Assembly: GCA_029204225.1 (NCBI GenBank)
Contig: CM055095.1
Coordinates: 25,154,503-25,218,502, forward strand
Direction of reading: 5' to 3'
Source of the DNA: Diphasiastrum complanatum
Taxonomy: Eukaryota > Streptophyta > Lycopodiopsida > Lycopodiales > Lycopodiaceae
Length of the DNA: 64,000 bases
Position 1 is the first letter of the stretch. Each line of letters begins with the position of its first letter. The translations under genes were made by a program, and so were the position numbers. Below, one piece after another: positions 19,920-34,300 of this stretch. The notes beneath the pieces are model-generated. The model was not told the origin of the DNA. It did no database searches and saw nothing but the letters and a program-made list of their open reading frames with translations.

Positions 19920-20465
19920 CACCCTCTTCAAGGAGGAGAGCTATTGCATGCAGCCACCATCCTCCTCTTGGTTCCACGCCCTACTCCACCATAAATAGGA
20001 GTGCATTTGGCTTGGGAAGGGATCCTTGTCTTCTCTTGGCCAAAAGCAGGCTGCTGATAATTATTGATGTTAGATTATCATTTTTGGACAGATTTGCATT
20101 GTATCAGCTGAGAACTGCCCGGATCTTCTTGGGCTTCATGTATTGCTTCCCTTGTAATAAAATCCCAGATTGGGGAGAGCGCCCATTCTGCCCTCAATGC
20201 TGAGCAAGTTCTTTTGGTTGCATGATGCTAATTCTTATTGCATGTCATTTAAACTACTTGCATGTGTAATTGCATGATGCTAATTCTTATTGCATGTCAT
20301 CTAAACTACTTGCCTATGTAATTGCATGATGCTAATTCTTATTGCATGTCATCTAAACTACTTGCTTGTGTAATTATTGGATAGATAGCATTCCTATCTC
20401 TGTGTGCATGTGTTTGCATGCTATTTCCGGAAGCAAAAACAGCCACGCATGTCAGTTTATCATCA
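19369..20465 (+). repeat. 3' LTR of the chromovirus (1,097 bp)
   Basis: TGTAACCTTCTCATTTC ... TTTATCATCA. It retains a ~245-bp stretch missing from the 5' LTR, a long (CT)n tract (19864-19917) and three copies of a unit containing TGCATGATGCTAATTCTTATT near 20219-20370. A TATA-like CACCATAAATAGGAG lies at about 19987-20001. Confidence 0.85.
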
Positions 20466-22350
20466 CGAAAAATTGATTTCCAACTTGATCTGTCACAAAG
20501 CCTAAATATGTATGGAAATGTGATTATCTAGAGCATTTTTGGCCAAATCCAGAGTAAGCTACAGAAATGAAACTATCGAAAGTAATGATTGTGAGGAATA
20601 ATCTAGAGCTAGAGGAGGTTTGGAACTTGAAATTATTAATTGTGGGTACAAGTAGTACAAGAAAAGATCAAAATTACTAGTCCCAGTTTTGTTCAAGATG
20701 AAGTTTTGATCATAACGTTGAATCTGGAATGTCTATATTGGGTCAACCTCATCTTAGTATGAGTACTAGGATCAGTGTGAGGTTGATTGTTTAAAAGGAA
20801 AAGAATATGTTATTAGAGTTAAGCTGGGTTGGAAAATTAGTGAGGGTGGATATGTTCTCCATCTCAGAGATTTCCCAGATATGTTATTTACTCTTGAGAA
20901 AGAGGATTCTAGTTGAAATAATTGAGTTACAAGGTTCTCAATTAAATATGAGTGTAGCATATTGCAGATCAGGGAAAAAATCTGCCAGATACAGTTGTAT
21001 GTTTATGTACAAGATCATAAATTCTCATTTGTGCACGATTGATCTTGTTGAATCTACTATGTATTTTTGGTTACTGGGTTTATCTGGTGCACCTAAACCA
21101 GTCAATGAACATAGACATATGAATGAGTATTGTTCGAGAACGATTACTCGTAGGTTAACGAGTTTTTATGATGAAAGATCAACTTATTAGCTTAATAGTG
21201 ATTTAGAAAAGCATACACCTAGACATTTTGAGATTTCTGAATGGTCAGTAATCACCTTGAGTAGCTGAACCGCTCTTGAAGAAAATTAATTTGTTTGATA
21301 AACAGTGTGAATAGGACTCACCGGAAGCTGTTTGTTTAGACCTTAGTTGCCCGTTCCGGAATAGAACGCGTTCTGGAACGTGTTCCGTTCTGGAACGATG
21401 CCCTCAAAAAAAATAAAAAAATATGTTTTTTAAACTAAGGATTTAATTCATGTAAATAACTAAAATAATTAAATTTATATGAATATCGTTCCGACCAGGA
21501 ATGTTCCGGAACGTATGGAACGGAACGTTCCGACCCATTTTGGTCGGAACAGGCTTCTAAGGTTTAGACATAACTTTTTCTTATAACTCTCATCAATAAG
21601 ATTATGTGCATTTAATATATGGAACTCTTGGGGGTAGAGTATTTCTCAATTGAAATATAGACTTGATTGTTGGTGGCAGTATCCCAGAGCGCACAATTGG
21701 ATGACAGAATGTAACAAACCCAAGAATGACATTTGAATTGCGTTGGAATCTAGCAGAATTCTGTACACCTAAATTTGATTTTAGATAGAAAACTCAAAGT
21801 TTTGTAGTTGAAGATGGATAACAGAATTATTTTGGTATGCTTTCTGTCTTTGATTTCCAGATGGATTACCAAATCAAGGCAATTCTTATTTTTTGATAAG
21901 AATCTAGTTAAAGAATAATTGTGAAAGACTTTGCAATTCTTTTACGTTTTTGAGGTATGTTTTGGACATACTCTCCAGTATTCTCTAATGGGTATGTGTG
22001 ATTTGAGAATCTGATAAATGATGATTGACAAATCATAAGATTCTCAGTGTTTATGGAGGTTATGTTTGAATCTAAAACTTGTGAACGCTTCGCTGCTGAA
22101 TGTGATTGATATGCTTAAAGATGGGTTTTAGTTTTATGAGTTTCAAGACTTTTCCAGTTTTGTGCCCTTTAACAGTCTTATAAGCACAGTGCTTCAAGTC
22201 CTTTGACCTTTTTAAGAGTCTCAGATTGGTATCATGCTTTCATGTCCAGAAGAAGTGATTGAGCTCCGAGTTAACTTTGTACGGCTATAGAACAATTTAA
22301 GTTGATGCTGTTGGTTTAGGTGTACCATGGAAAGAGTGGTATGATCATCT
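20466..22350 (+). repeat. degenerate dispersed repeat, plus-strand copy
   Basis: Blocks of this region match the reverse complement of about 52200-54290 at low identity, for example the stretch from AGATATGTTATTTACTC to GTTTATGTACAAGATCAT, and AATCTACTATGTATTTTTGG followed by TTATCTGGTGCACCTA. Gene-like frames across it are broken and I could not name the element. A hAT MITE interrupts it at 21342-21561. No exon of the downstream helicase gene was found in it. Confidence 0.5.
21342..21561 (+). mobile_element. 220-bp non-autonomous hAT element (CTTAG family, member 1)
   Basis: Flanked by the exact 8-bp duplication GTTTAGAC (21334-21341 and 21562-21569). Termini CTTAGTTGCCCGTTCCG and, read inward from the right, CTTAGAAGCCTGTTCCG. 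Subterminal GTTCCGGAACG palindromes (GGAACGCGTTC-like) crowd both ends around an AT-rich centre. No coding capacity. Confidence 0.9.
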
Positions 22351-22565
22351 TAAGAAGTTATTGAGAGAGAAAATGGGCAGAATAGCTGCAGAATCGAAAA
22401 TCGATCACATCATGAAGTACATTATGTTCATTGGGGAGTGGAAAGCTGATGTGGGCAACAGTAACTTGTGTCTGAATCTGAGATTATTTGCCAATAAGCA
22501 AACTGAACATTTTGAGATTATGGAAGATATCATTCTAATGCTCTTTTTATGCTATGCTTTTATAG

Positions 22566-25500
22566 CTTCACAAATTTAGAGAAGAGTTGCGTAACCGATC
22601 AAGGGTTCTAAAACGATTAGGACACATCAATGCGGATAGTGTGGTGCAACTGAAAGGTCGTGCTGCTTGTCTTATTGATACTGCCGATGAGCTCCTTGTG
22701 ACTGAGTTAATGTTTGATGGTAAGACATTCAAACCAAATGGGCCTCAAATAGTTGAACTGTTGTGCTTCTTTTTCCTCAAAGCGTTTGATAGTATCTTGA
22801 TTTACTCAATGTTCACTGACGTTTTTTTTTCCAGGATTGTTTAACGATTTGGACCATCATCAGATCGTGGCTTTGGCTAGCTGTTTTTTGCCTATTGACA
22901 AATCAAATGAACAGATACATCTAAAAGCGGATCTAGCATGGCCATTTCGTCATTTGCAGGATACTGCACGAAAAATAGCTGAGGTATTACGCTATCTTTA
23001 AAACATATCATTTGATTTGGTAAACTCGTGGAGATATGAAACACAACACACATTTTCTTGCATGCCATGCTCTGAAGTATGTTAAATTGATTCTACTGCT
23101 TAGAAGAAACAGATGCACAGAAGCCTGCATGGTTTTCACTGTTCGTACAATTGATGGTTTGTAGTCTGTAACTTGAGCCTTGTGATACTGGTGATTATGG
23201 TATTCCAGTATAGTCTACATATTGCAGGTGTCCAAATGCAATTAACCTTCCCCACCCACAATGGTAGTGTTAATTAATGGCCTCATTGGGCACCACATGT
23301 CTCAATTACTGAACAGCGTGTAAAATTGGAAATAGATTAAGTTGTTTGTTAGTTGATGCAAGAAGTAGATTGACTACCTCTACTTTAACTTCTACCTGTG
23401 CCATTAACCTGACATAAACCACTCAAATAGTAGAAGGAGATCAAGTAGAGCAACCAGTGTATTTACTGGAAATCATCTGATGTACAAAATCTCATTGCAA
23501 ATGATTTAGGATTTAGGCTGAAGATCTGCAAGCTACTTCAAAGTAATGATATGCAACTCGTCTTTTCTGAAAACTGCCTCAGCACTTCTGCATACACTTC
23601 ACTATGCATATCAGTGTTGTTAGCAAGCAGGATAGGAGTGAAACATTGAACTCGAATTGTAGTACCTTGGGGTGATGGATTGGATAAAAGAGTACTGGAG
23701 AAAATCAAGCAATTATAAGGATTCCTATTTCCTTATTATGCACTCAACATGTAATTTAGTATTCCATGTGTCACATATGACCAAGCAAGCAAATTTTTCA
23801 GTCTATCCACTCTTTTCCACTTCAGTAAACCACAAGGAATTGTGCGATGGCATTCTACAGAGGTTTGCGAAGCAAATAGAGTGATATATGTACGTAACAG
23901 AGCCCATGAGAGAGAGAGTTACTGGCAACTTCATGCTCTAAAAAGGAACTGGGTCAGTGACCCTTCTCAAGTCATGTTTCCAGAGACCATACAATTCTCT
24001 CACAGGCTCAAGACACGGAGGGTGGATTTGGATTGGATCTCCGGCGGGGTGGATGACGAGCGTTTGGTTTCTTGTGTTGACCGGCACCTAGCGGTTCCTA
24101 TTAGTGTGGACATAACAAATTGCCAAAAGGAAAGCGTCCCATTGGGTGTAAATGGATCTATAGGTTTGGCAGCCGCTTTGCCTTGACTATGGTTAGATGC
24201 TTCCTCTTAATCAATGCTAGGGGCCAAATCACTTGTAAAAATAACTGTACATGGGCAGAATAATGGCCCATTTGTCTTGTTGACTTCATCTCAGATGAAG
24301 CCACCTAATTTACTAGGTTAGTTGATCGATTTCTGAGCCGCAGCAAAGTGGTGCAATTGATGTTGATAAATGGTCCTCTTATGATTTTGATAGTTGGAAA
24401 AATCCATTGTTTACCCAATAACAGGAGAAAGATGGCGGAAAATGTAGCTAGAAGCTACTAAATGGGAAATCATCGCTTTACACAGCTGGAATACATAGTT
24501 ATATTGTGTTCAGAAAGGACCCTGTAGATGATCATGCAAACTGAATGAACGTACATCCTCCACATCAAGTAGTGTCCTCCCCTAGCAATGCTAATTGCTT
24601 TTCCCTCCAATAATTTACCACAGGAAAAAGAATAGCATTAGCAAAACCTTCTAGTTAGCAACTTCCCCGGCCTTGGAAAGTGCTTTGATACTAAGTTCTT
24701 AACAAGACTTCACAAAAGAATCACATGAAGTGGATGGTGGCAACATATCAATCTCCAAGTAAGAACATGGTATGCATTGTGTTGACGTGTGGGCCCTCCT
24801 ACAAAGGAACACTTGTAGAATATCTCCTGTTATAAGGCACACTCAGAAACCAGAATTATGATTGTGGAATGAGTACCGGAGATCCTACGTGTAGTGTTTT
24901 GGATGCTTTGAAGGTAACCTTCCAGAAAGCTAGATGGTTAGAGCATACATAAACACGGTTTCCAAGATGGTCCAACTCCTTGCGAATTGGCCCTTACTGC
25001 TTACTCTTATAAGATGGGCCAAAGTTAATGAATTGTGTATGAACTATGTAATAACGAATTAGGGATTCTAGGTTTCACAATGCTAGTGGCAAGGTCTTAG
25101 CATAGGTTCATAATTTAAGAGGGGCTCTCAATTGGAGTTGTAGAAGCATGTAAGCATTTTCTAAGACGTATGCATCCCTGTTCTTATACCAAATCCAAGT
25201 TTGGTTGCAAATATTATCACCTAGATAGTCTAGGCTCCTATAGTATAAGTTTTCTCCTCTTTGTAGATTGAATTGAGTCCAATATCCGTGATAAAGCATT
25301 TGCCTTGATGTAGTTGTTGATTCATACTTGATAAACTTGAACCAACAAGGTTTTTGACCATTTTAGCATTAAGAATCCTATCAAATTCTTATCCTACATT
25401 GTTTTTGTTGCTTTGTGATGTATTTAATATCCATAATTGTGGTTGGTGTCCATGTGCCACATGTAAGGTTCAAGAGTGTAAAGGGTAGTGAATGGTGATG

Positions 25501-28332
25501 ACCTAATATTTCAATAAGTCAAAAAATTTAGGAAAGAAAATAGGTCTTCATTCTTAATTGGTCTTGTTCTTGTAGTCTCCCTTTACTCTTGATTTTGTGA
25601 TCTTTCCGTGGGCCATATTGTTGTTGCAAATAATTTTATCCGTTCTTCTTTTAAAGACAATTTCTAAGGGCTATGAAGTTTGTATTCCACATTCAACTGA
25701 AGCATGTTACTAGGAGACCTAGTTCTATTGCTATAGGTTGTAAAATTGCGTTAATGGACCTTTCTGATGGTCAGGTAATTTCTTTAGATACGCTCTTTCT
25801 TTAGCTAATGAATGTTGAATAAGCTTACTCCAGGATGCACATGTTCTTGTAAACTTGTAAAGTGTGAATGGATTAGAAATAATTTTACTGGTGTTATGGA
25901 ACTGATAGAACTGCTCAGCTCTTCTCGTCTGATAGAGGAAAAGAAGTGCAACCTATGCTGTTTCAACCCTATGATTTCCACCACAATTTATAGCAAATTA
26001 ATCTGGATGCTGAAAGTTGTATTAAAAATCTAGTTACCAATTGGCCAATACTTGAAGCAAACTCATTGCAAATCTTTGAAAGTTGAAAGCAATACCTGGC
26101 ACATGGGTGTTTTGGCTGAAAGATCCAGATGTTACGCAAGAAGAAAAGGTGTAATAAGATTGTTGAAGTCGATGATGTTTGTTCTTGTTTTACTTTCTAT
26201 GGAGTGATTTACATATGAAAAATATGTCAACTATTTTATTTAGCAAACTTGGACCTTTCCACATATGTGGTTCAATGAATGCAAAGATCGCTTTCCCATG
26301 GTACTTGTTCCATGTGATTACTTAAGCTAGGCCATAAGAAACTTTTTGATGGTTGCTTTAGTTTTGATCCTCCTAATTTGGTAGCGTTTTGGTGGAGGAA
26401 TCTTTCCTAGAGACTCATGCCAAATTAAACTCTTAACTCTCTAGTGATGGTTACTCTTTTGCTGAACTTTCTATAAGCTAGACAAAACCGGATTTTTCCA
26501 TTGATTCATTCAATAAAAATTTCTCAGTACAGCAAGCACCAGTGCCTACAATGACAAAGCCTTGTCCTCAATCTATGATAGTGACTGTTGAGGAAAGTCG
26601 TCAGGTTATGGCATACTTCGAATACCTGGATAGACAAGAGAGTCAAGCAAGCACGTCATATCCACATTACGATTTGGGGGAGTCTATGACATTGGGACCC
26701 TTATGGGTATTATTGAAAATCTGGCAAGTCCAGGTTCTTCCTGATCAACAATCAATAAAGCCTCAGGTTCTACGTAAGCGAATTCTATCCACGCTTTTCC
26801 TGAAGCACCCATGTCCCAGCAATAAAAGAACCGAACAACGCCCCTTCACGACAGTTGCAGCCTAGTGCCGAGGGACCGACACTATTTTGGGCCGTGGACC
26901 CTGTTGTGGGTATTACATGTATACAAATAAATAAGTGGGTCCCACCACTTAAAATACTGTTGGCCAAGCCTTGCCTAGTGGGCCCCGCCACAATATAGTA
27001 GAATAGTAAGTGCAAGGCACTGGCGTCCTGTGTGTATAAGCCCAGCCACCAATGAGCACAAGTAGCAAGTTGTAATTCCTAGGAATAAGAGACTAGGGGC
27101 TTAAAACTCTAAAATGACATTAGAGGCCCTAAGTCAAGTTGCAAATAAAAAAGCTAAAAGGGCCCAACTTAAAACTCACATGAATGATGTGAGTGCCTTT
27201 GTGCTTTCTTAGCACCAATAGATTTAAGTTGTGTTTATTTTAAAGGCTTGGATTAGAATCATTGTCCCAATGAAGTGGCCAATGAGAGTGAAGGAGGCTC
27301 ACCTCTAAAATCTATAAGAGGGAGCCATTTCCTTTGTATTGTATCATCTTCCATTCTCATTCTAATAAAACTCTGATGGTTTCTCCATCTCCATCTCTGT
27401 CTCTCTCCTCTCTCTCTCTCTTCTCCCTCTCTCCCTATGTTGGGATAGAATAGCTTTGGGTAGGCGCTCGAGCCCCCAAAGCCTTTCTCAACTAGGCGTT
27501 CTCTCTCTCCCTCTCCTCTCCCTCTCTCTTATTGCTATGCAGGTGAAGGTGAGGTTGCCGCTCCCAGTGGCGAACCTCTATGCTACCCAATTGTTGATGA
27601 ACAAGGTTCTCCGGAATGGCCACCAGACCCTTATGGGTATTATTGAAAATCTGGCAAGTCCAGGTTTTTGTTGATCAACAACCAATAAAGCCTCAAGTTT
27701 TACGTAAGCGAATTCTATCCACGCTTTTCCTGAACCACCCATGTCCCAGCAATAAAAGAACCGACAACAGTGCCCCTTCACGACAGTTGCAGCCTAGTGC
27801 CGAGAGACCGACACTACTTTGGGCCGTGGACCCTGTTGTGGGTATTTCCTGCACAATAATAAACAAGTGGGTCCCACCACTTAAAATACTGTTGGCCAGC
27901 CTTACCTAGTGGGCCCCGCCACAATACATTGTAAGTAGGTAATAAGTGCGAGGGCACTGGCATCCTGCGCGTGTAAGCCCAACCCAATGCGCACAAGTAG
28001 CAAGTCGTAATTCTTAGGAATAAGAGACTAGGGGCTTAAAACTCTAAAATGACATTAGAGGCCCTAAGTCAACTTGCAAATAAAAAAGCTAAAAGGGCCC
28101 AACTTAAAACTCACATGAATCATGTGAGTGCCCTTGTGCTTTCTTAGCACCAATAGATTTAAGTTGTGTTTATTTTAAAGGCTTGGATTAGAATCCTTGC
28201 CCCAATGAAGTGGCCAATGAGAGTGAAGGAGGCTTACCTCTAAAATCTATAAGAGGGAGCCATTTCCTTTGTATTGTATCATCTTCCATTCTCATTCTAA
28301 TAAAACTCTCTTGGTTTCTCCATCTCCAACTC

Positions 28333-28384
<52 letters not shown>

Positions 28385-31300
28385 CTCTTTTTTCTCCCTC
28401 TCTCCCTACGTTGGGATAGAATAGCTTTGGGTAGGCGCTCGAGCCCCCAAAGCCTTTCTCAACCTAGGCATTCTCTCTCTCCCTCTCTCCACTCTCTAAT
28501 AACAGTGACTTAATTCGTATCCCTTATAGTTCTTCTGATATTTATGATTTTGCTAAGTACGGAGTGTAATTTCCCATTCTATAAAATGTTTTATTTTAAT
28601 AACAATAGAGATGCTTTTTTGAGCTTCAAAGTATGTTGTTTTGTTATCAAGGATTACACTTTCTAAAAAGTCGTAAAAAAATTTAAGTCTTTGTCGATAC
28701 CAATGGTTTTTGGGGGTGTTTCATCTTTTGGTATGCTGACAATCACTAGTTATGAAATTGAAAAAATGGGGTGGTTAGGAGCTCACTTTGTTTCTAGTTT
28801 TTTGTTTATCCTCTATTTCGTGTTGACTCTTGCTTGCAAATCAAGGTCTGTGGTGATGCTTTAAGTTTTGTTTTGTTTTGTTGTGTTAGAATCAAGTCTT
28901 GGTGTACCATCTATCCAAGAGAGTACAGTTTTTTGAAACCTAGATGGCAACTTATGCTTGGATACTGAGTAATTCCTGTTAACTGAGGTTTTTGTGTTCT
29001 TTTGAATGTCGGTCCATGTTTTTGACCTTTTTGGTTGCAAGTCTATTTTGTTCTAAGCTTGGCCCTAAGGGACGTGCAACCTTAAGCACAAATCATGGGC
29101 TTTGAGATATCATAAGGAGGCCTGCAGGAGTCATTGTCATTGCTGGGCTGATAAGATGCCTACGAGTCAGTCCCATAGTTTCATCAAATCACAATTTGAA
29201 TGGGTTTGAATCGTGATTTGCTACTGAACTGCTTTGAATTGGATTTTTGGTCCAGATCAGACCACGTAAAAAGTGGCTATGCCAAACAAAGTTAGGTTTG
29301 AGCCATTGCTAAAATCAAATCAGCTTTTGTGGAGGGTAGAGAGAGATAAGGCCATAGTATCCAGCCTACAACTTACAAATTTAGGCCATAGTTTCCAGCT
29401 GAAGTTCAGATGTGCTGCATGATGGAACATTCACTTACCTAGCCTAGAAAAACATACTTCAAAGATGTATGATCTACAGCACCCACTCTATCTCAAACGT
29501 ATCTAAAAAAAAATATGCAAAAAAAAAAAAATTCGATTCAGAACCTATTCAAATCAGAGAATCGTTCCGATTCTGAATAGGCTGGAAACTATGGTTAGTC
29601 CATGTAGTGCAGTTTAAAACCCATTAGTTGAGTCAGATCAACATATGTATATTTGTGACAACCTGGATTATTTCCATATTGCTATGTGTCATTTTGGCAT
29701 TTAATAAAGTTTTAACTACTATTTTGTTCATGTAATGATTACATCATCTTTTCTTTATGTTATCAGATGTATGACTTGCCCACTTCACAATAAGAAATGC
29801 AGATTTTTAGAATTTCAATCGGCTTTCGTCTTTTATTTTTTGTTATATATTCCTAATGATTCTGAGAGAGCTTCTTCATCCACAGCTGAGGCGGTTCTTA
29901 TACTGATGTTAAATCCAAGAAGTCCAAGCCAGTGGATTTGGACTCCTTCCTTCAGGATACCAGTGTAAATAACGATGACTATACAAATTTTGATATTGCC
30001 CTACACAGGGCTTTATTTGTTGGTCCTCGATCTGCCATTACCCTTTTACCTGATTCTATATCCTTAATTTCTCTTCCTACCTATAATATAAATAGTGAGT
30101 CTTTTTTTACCTTATTGGATATGTCACATTTGGTCAAAGGCATATTTAGCAGGGTAATTGAGTGGTCAAAGGCATTCGCTACTACATTAAACAAAGGGAT
30201 TGTTTATTCAACAGGATAACTGAATACTTGAAGGGATCGGTTGTTCGAATGATTTTATCGTTTGGTGACCCCAGGGTTTGTAAGATGTACTTCAATGTTG
30301 GGTTAAGTACACAAAATGTTGAGATTAGTTCCTTGCGAGGCAGAAAGCACCCATTTCTATTGATCGAACTGGAGTGTACTATGGTTCATTGGAAGAGGAG
30401 ATTACCATTGGATGGTATCTTTGCATGTCAGAAATGAAGCTCGCATGGAGAGTTATGATTGAAAGATATATTTTCAGCAAGTTTTCTATACATTTATATG
30501 CTCATGTTTCTGACTTTGGATTGCTACAAGATCTTGACAAAAATGCTGAAGACTGAAGTATTGAAAGATTGTACCAAGAGATGGATGTAGAATGTGCTTT
30601 TACTGTTGGCAAATGAACAATCATATGCTTTATCAAAATGGACATGAGATTTTTTTATTTTCGAAATCCTTTTGCTAGTCCATTTTTTGAGTTCTTTAGT
30701 CAGTAGCTTAGAAGCCCGTTCCGACCATTTTGGGTCGGAATGGAATGTTCCATTCCGAACGTTCCTGGAGTTCCGGAACGTTCCTGGTCGGAACGAGTTC
30801 ATGTAAAAAAGAAACGAGGCATCAAGGTGCCACCTACTGGCCGTTATCTTCCTTCTTCGCGATCTTCCTTCTTATGATATATTGAGGGACGCGTATAATG
30901 CACTGAGGGACGCTACAGATCAGAAATCGATTTCAAATCATTGTTCAAGACGTAGGTTCAAGACAAGACATATATCCGAGCTAGAATCTTTTGAATTTCA
31001 CACGTGTGGATTGTCCACAACGTGTACTTGTGATCTCCTAAGGTGTGTAGATGCACCAAGATCAAGACTAGATTGAGATTCAAGATCAATCTTAGATCCT
31101 ATGGCAAAAACACACTACTACATGCATTCAATCACTTCCAACTCTCACTCACACGTGTGGGAAGTATTAAAAAATTATTCTAAGTAAAAACAAGCTGCTC
31201 TCCTCGGGTAGAGAGAGAAAAACCATCATGAGCTCTCGGGTAGAGAGAGAAAGCTAGAAATCCAATAACACTCAAAATCCACATAATCACCAAATCAATT

Positions 31301-34300
31301 AGATCCAAAATGAGGAGTACAATGATACTAGTAGATCCACGAGCTACCACTATGCTTAACTATGATTGGACCACACTTTGTCACCTCTTAACCCTATTGG
31401 ACCATTGATCCATGCACCTCTTAATTCTATTGGCCTATATTCAAGCACACCTCAAATTCCTATTGGACCTCACATGGTTCCACCTCTAAATCCTATTGGA
31501 CCTCTTAGAATTCATCAAACAAAGGCATTACACTTGTCTACACTCTAATTGGCACGAGTTTAGCCTCTTACTCTATTTTGGCTCAATAGTGGCATTACAA
31601 GTGGAAATGCATAATTTGCCATCTATGCCAAATTTGTTCCTATCAACATCCTACACCTAGATGCTTGATGTAAAAAACATAAGACCCCTATATCTAACAT
31701 AGATAATCTTTTTCAATTTTTCACATTCCTCCTAAAAAATTATCTATGAAGATTTGAGCATTGATCTTGATATAACTCCAAGATTAGATCTATGCTTGAT
31801 GAAAGCACTTTTGCTCAAAGGCTTGGTGAGTAGATCGGCAATACAAGAGGACGAGTTGACATGTTCCAAATAGATTTCTCCTCCAATAAGCTTTTCTCTC
31901 ACAAAATGGTGTGTCACTTCTATGTGCTTGCTTCTTGCATGAAATATGGGATTATTGGCAAGAGCTTGGGCCGAGATGTTATCACACTTGATCATTGGTA
32001 GATCATCTTCCTTGATGCACTTTAGCTCCATTAGTAACCTCTTGATCCAAAGCACCTCTTTGGTAGTTGTAGTGAGTGCTTTGTACTTGGCCTCACATGA
32101 AGAGAGAGATATAGTATCTTGCTTTTTGGAAAGCCAAGATATTAGATTGCCTCCAAGAAAGATAGTGTATGCAATAATAGACTTTCGATCCATCTTGTCA
32201 CTTGCAAAGTCCGAATCCGAGTAGCCAACAATGGATAGATCTTCACTTTTATAGAGTAGACCATAATTACAAGATGAAGATACATATCTTAGAATCCTCT
32301 TGGCCATCTTCCAATGATGGATCTTAGGATCTTGCATAAATTGACTAAATTTGTGCACACAAAAATTTAGATCGGGCCTAGTAATGGTAAGCCAAATCAA
32401 GGAGCCTACAAGACTCCTAAAAAGTGTGATGTCCTCAAAGGATCTTTCATCACCTTTATTTCATAAAAATCAATTTCTAGGCCTAGGATGTAATGTATCT
32501 CTCCTAGATCTTGCATTTTAAACTCACATCCAAGTGCTAGCTTAGTTTCATCAACTAGCTTGATACAACTTCCACAAAGAATAATGTCATCAACATAAAC
32601 TAGAAGAATGACAATATTGCTATCAACAAACTTTAGATACATGGAAGGAACACTAAGAGTAAATCCTAGTGAGATAAGAAAAGAATTAAGTCTTGAATAC
32701 CATGATCTTGGTGCTTGCTTGAGTCCATAAAGACTTTTGAAGAGCAAGCACACTTTGGACTCATCCTTCATGAATCCTTGAGGTTGTTCCATATAGATCT
32801 CCTCCTCAAGATAACCATTTAGAAAAGCATTAGACACATCTAATTGGAACACCTTCTACTTGAAGAAACAAGCAAGAGAAATAAGAATTCTTATTGTCAC
32901 CATCTTTGCAACGGGTGCAAAGGTCTCCTCATAATCAAGGCCATGGATTTGAGCAAATCCTTTGGCACATAATCTTGCTTTATGCTTGTTGATGGTGCCA
33001 TCATGATTGAACTTGATCCGAAATACCCACTTGCAACCAATCACATGCTTGTTGGATGGAGGATCCACAAGCTCCCAAGTATTGTTGGTGATCAATGCAT
33101 CATACCCTTGCTTCATGGCATCATACCACTCTTTGGTATTGAGTGCCTCTTGTACATTCTTTGGCTCTTCATGAGAGACATAAAAAACATAATTAGTGGA
33201 ATCAAGATCCACTTGTTTGCCTTTGTCAACATATGAGAGCCTCTTAGGCTCGGATCTATCTCTCATGGATCTTCTTGGTGAGAAAATCCGAGGAGAGTCT
33301 TCTTCAAATCTCGACCCCATCACATCATGATTGTCTTCAAAATCAATAATTGGTGATGCATCCATAGATTTCTTGATCTCGGCCTCTTCAGAAGATGAGT
33401 GTTGATCTTCATGAAAGACAACATCTCTACCTTCAATAACTTGAGAAGTAGAGAGTATAAAGACTCTATAGGCCTTCTTGGTGGATGAGTATCCAACCAT
33501 GATCCCTTTGCATGCACTAGGATCTTCCTTCTTCCTTGATTCCGAGGGAATATGGACAAAGCATATGCATCCAAAAACTCTAAGGTGATCAACCTTAGGC
33601 TTCTTCAAATATAAGATTTCATATGGTGACTTTCCTCCAAGAGCTATATGTGGGAGCCTATTGCAAAGATAATTTGCACAATTAATGGCTTCTCCCCAAA
33701 AATCTTTGGGCAAAGATGCCTCAATTCTCATAGATTTTGCACATTCACATAGAGATCTATTCTTTCTCTCGGCCACTCCATTTTGAGATGGAGAGTGGGC
33801 ACAAGAGAACTCTCTTTTGATGCCTTCAAGCTCACAAAAATCTTGAAATTTATTGGAGATATATTCACCACCTCCATCACTTCTAAGAGCTTTAATCTGA
33901 ATGAGAATTGCTTCTCTACATAAGCTTTGAAAATAAGGAAATGATCAAACACCATAGATTTAAAAGCAAGAAGATATATCCAAGTGGATCTTGTGAAAAC
34001 ATCAATGAAAGTAACAAAACAAGTGGCTCTTCCCTTGCTTGTAGTTGATGAGAAATGCACATCCGAGTCGATTAACTCCAAAGAATGCTTGCTTTTGATA
34101 GAAGATCTTGTAAATGGCTTTTTGTGAGATTTAGCAATAGCACAAGCCTCACAAGGCTTGATCTTCTTGGAGAATGACTTTGGCAAGCCAATAGCTTTGG
34201 CTTCTTTGATCATAGAGAGCATGGATTTGTAGTTGGGATGTCCCAACCTCCTATGCCATAATTCCTCCACAGAGAGCTTGTTTACAAGAGCAACATTACA

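Larger units (their letters stand above)
13840..20465 (+). mobile_element. decayed Ty3/gypsy chromovirus with an embedded Ty1/copia segment
   Basis: Two long terminal repeats (13840-14538, 19369-20465) flank remnants of gag, RT, RNase H, integrase and a chromodomain, in chromovirus order. The RT is split by about 1.4 kb of copia protease/integrase coding sequence (about 15455-16875) and also lacks an internal block. Numerous stops and frame changes make it non-functional. No 5-bp duplication matches at the borders (AAGCC left, CGAAA right), and the left LTR starts TA instead of TG. It sits 38 bp from the hAT palindrome. Confidence 0.8.

Noticed and set aside
22361-22565. Possible preceding exon of the helicase
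   Set aside because: Its translation (REKMGRIAAESKIDHIMKYI) does not resemble the MTR4 segment that should precede the DSHCT exon, and the frame runs into the acceptor region.
23672-24186. Two plus-strand ORFs in the large intron
   Set aside because: No motif, no splice context, no repeat border; compatible with chance.
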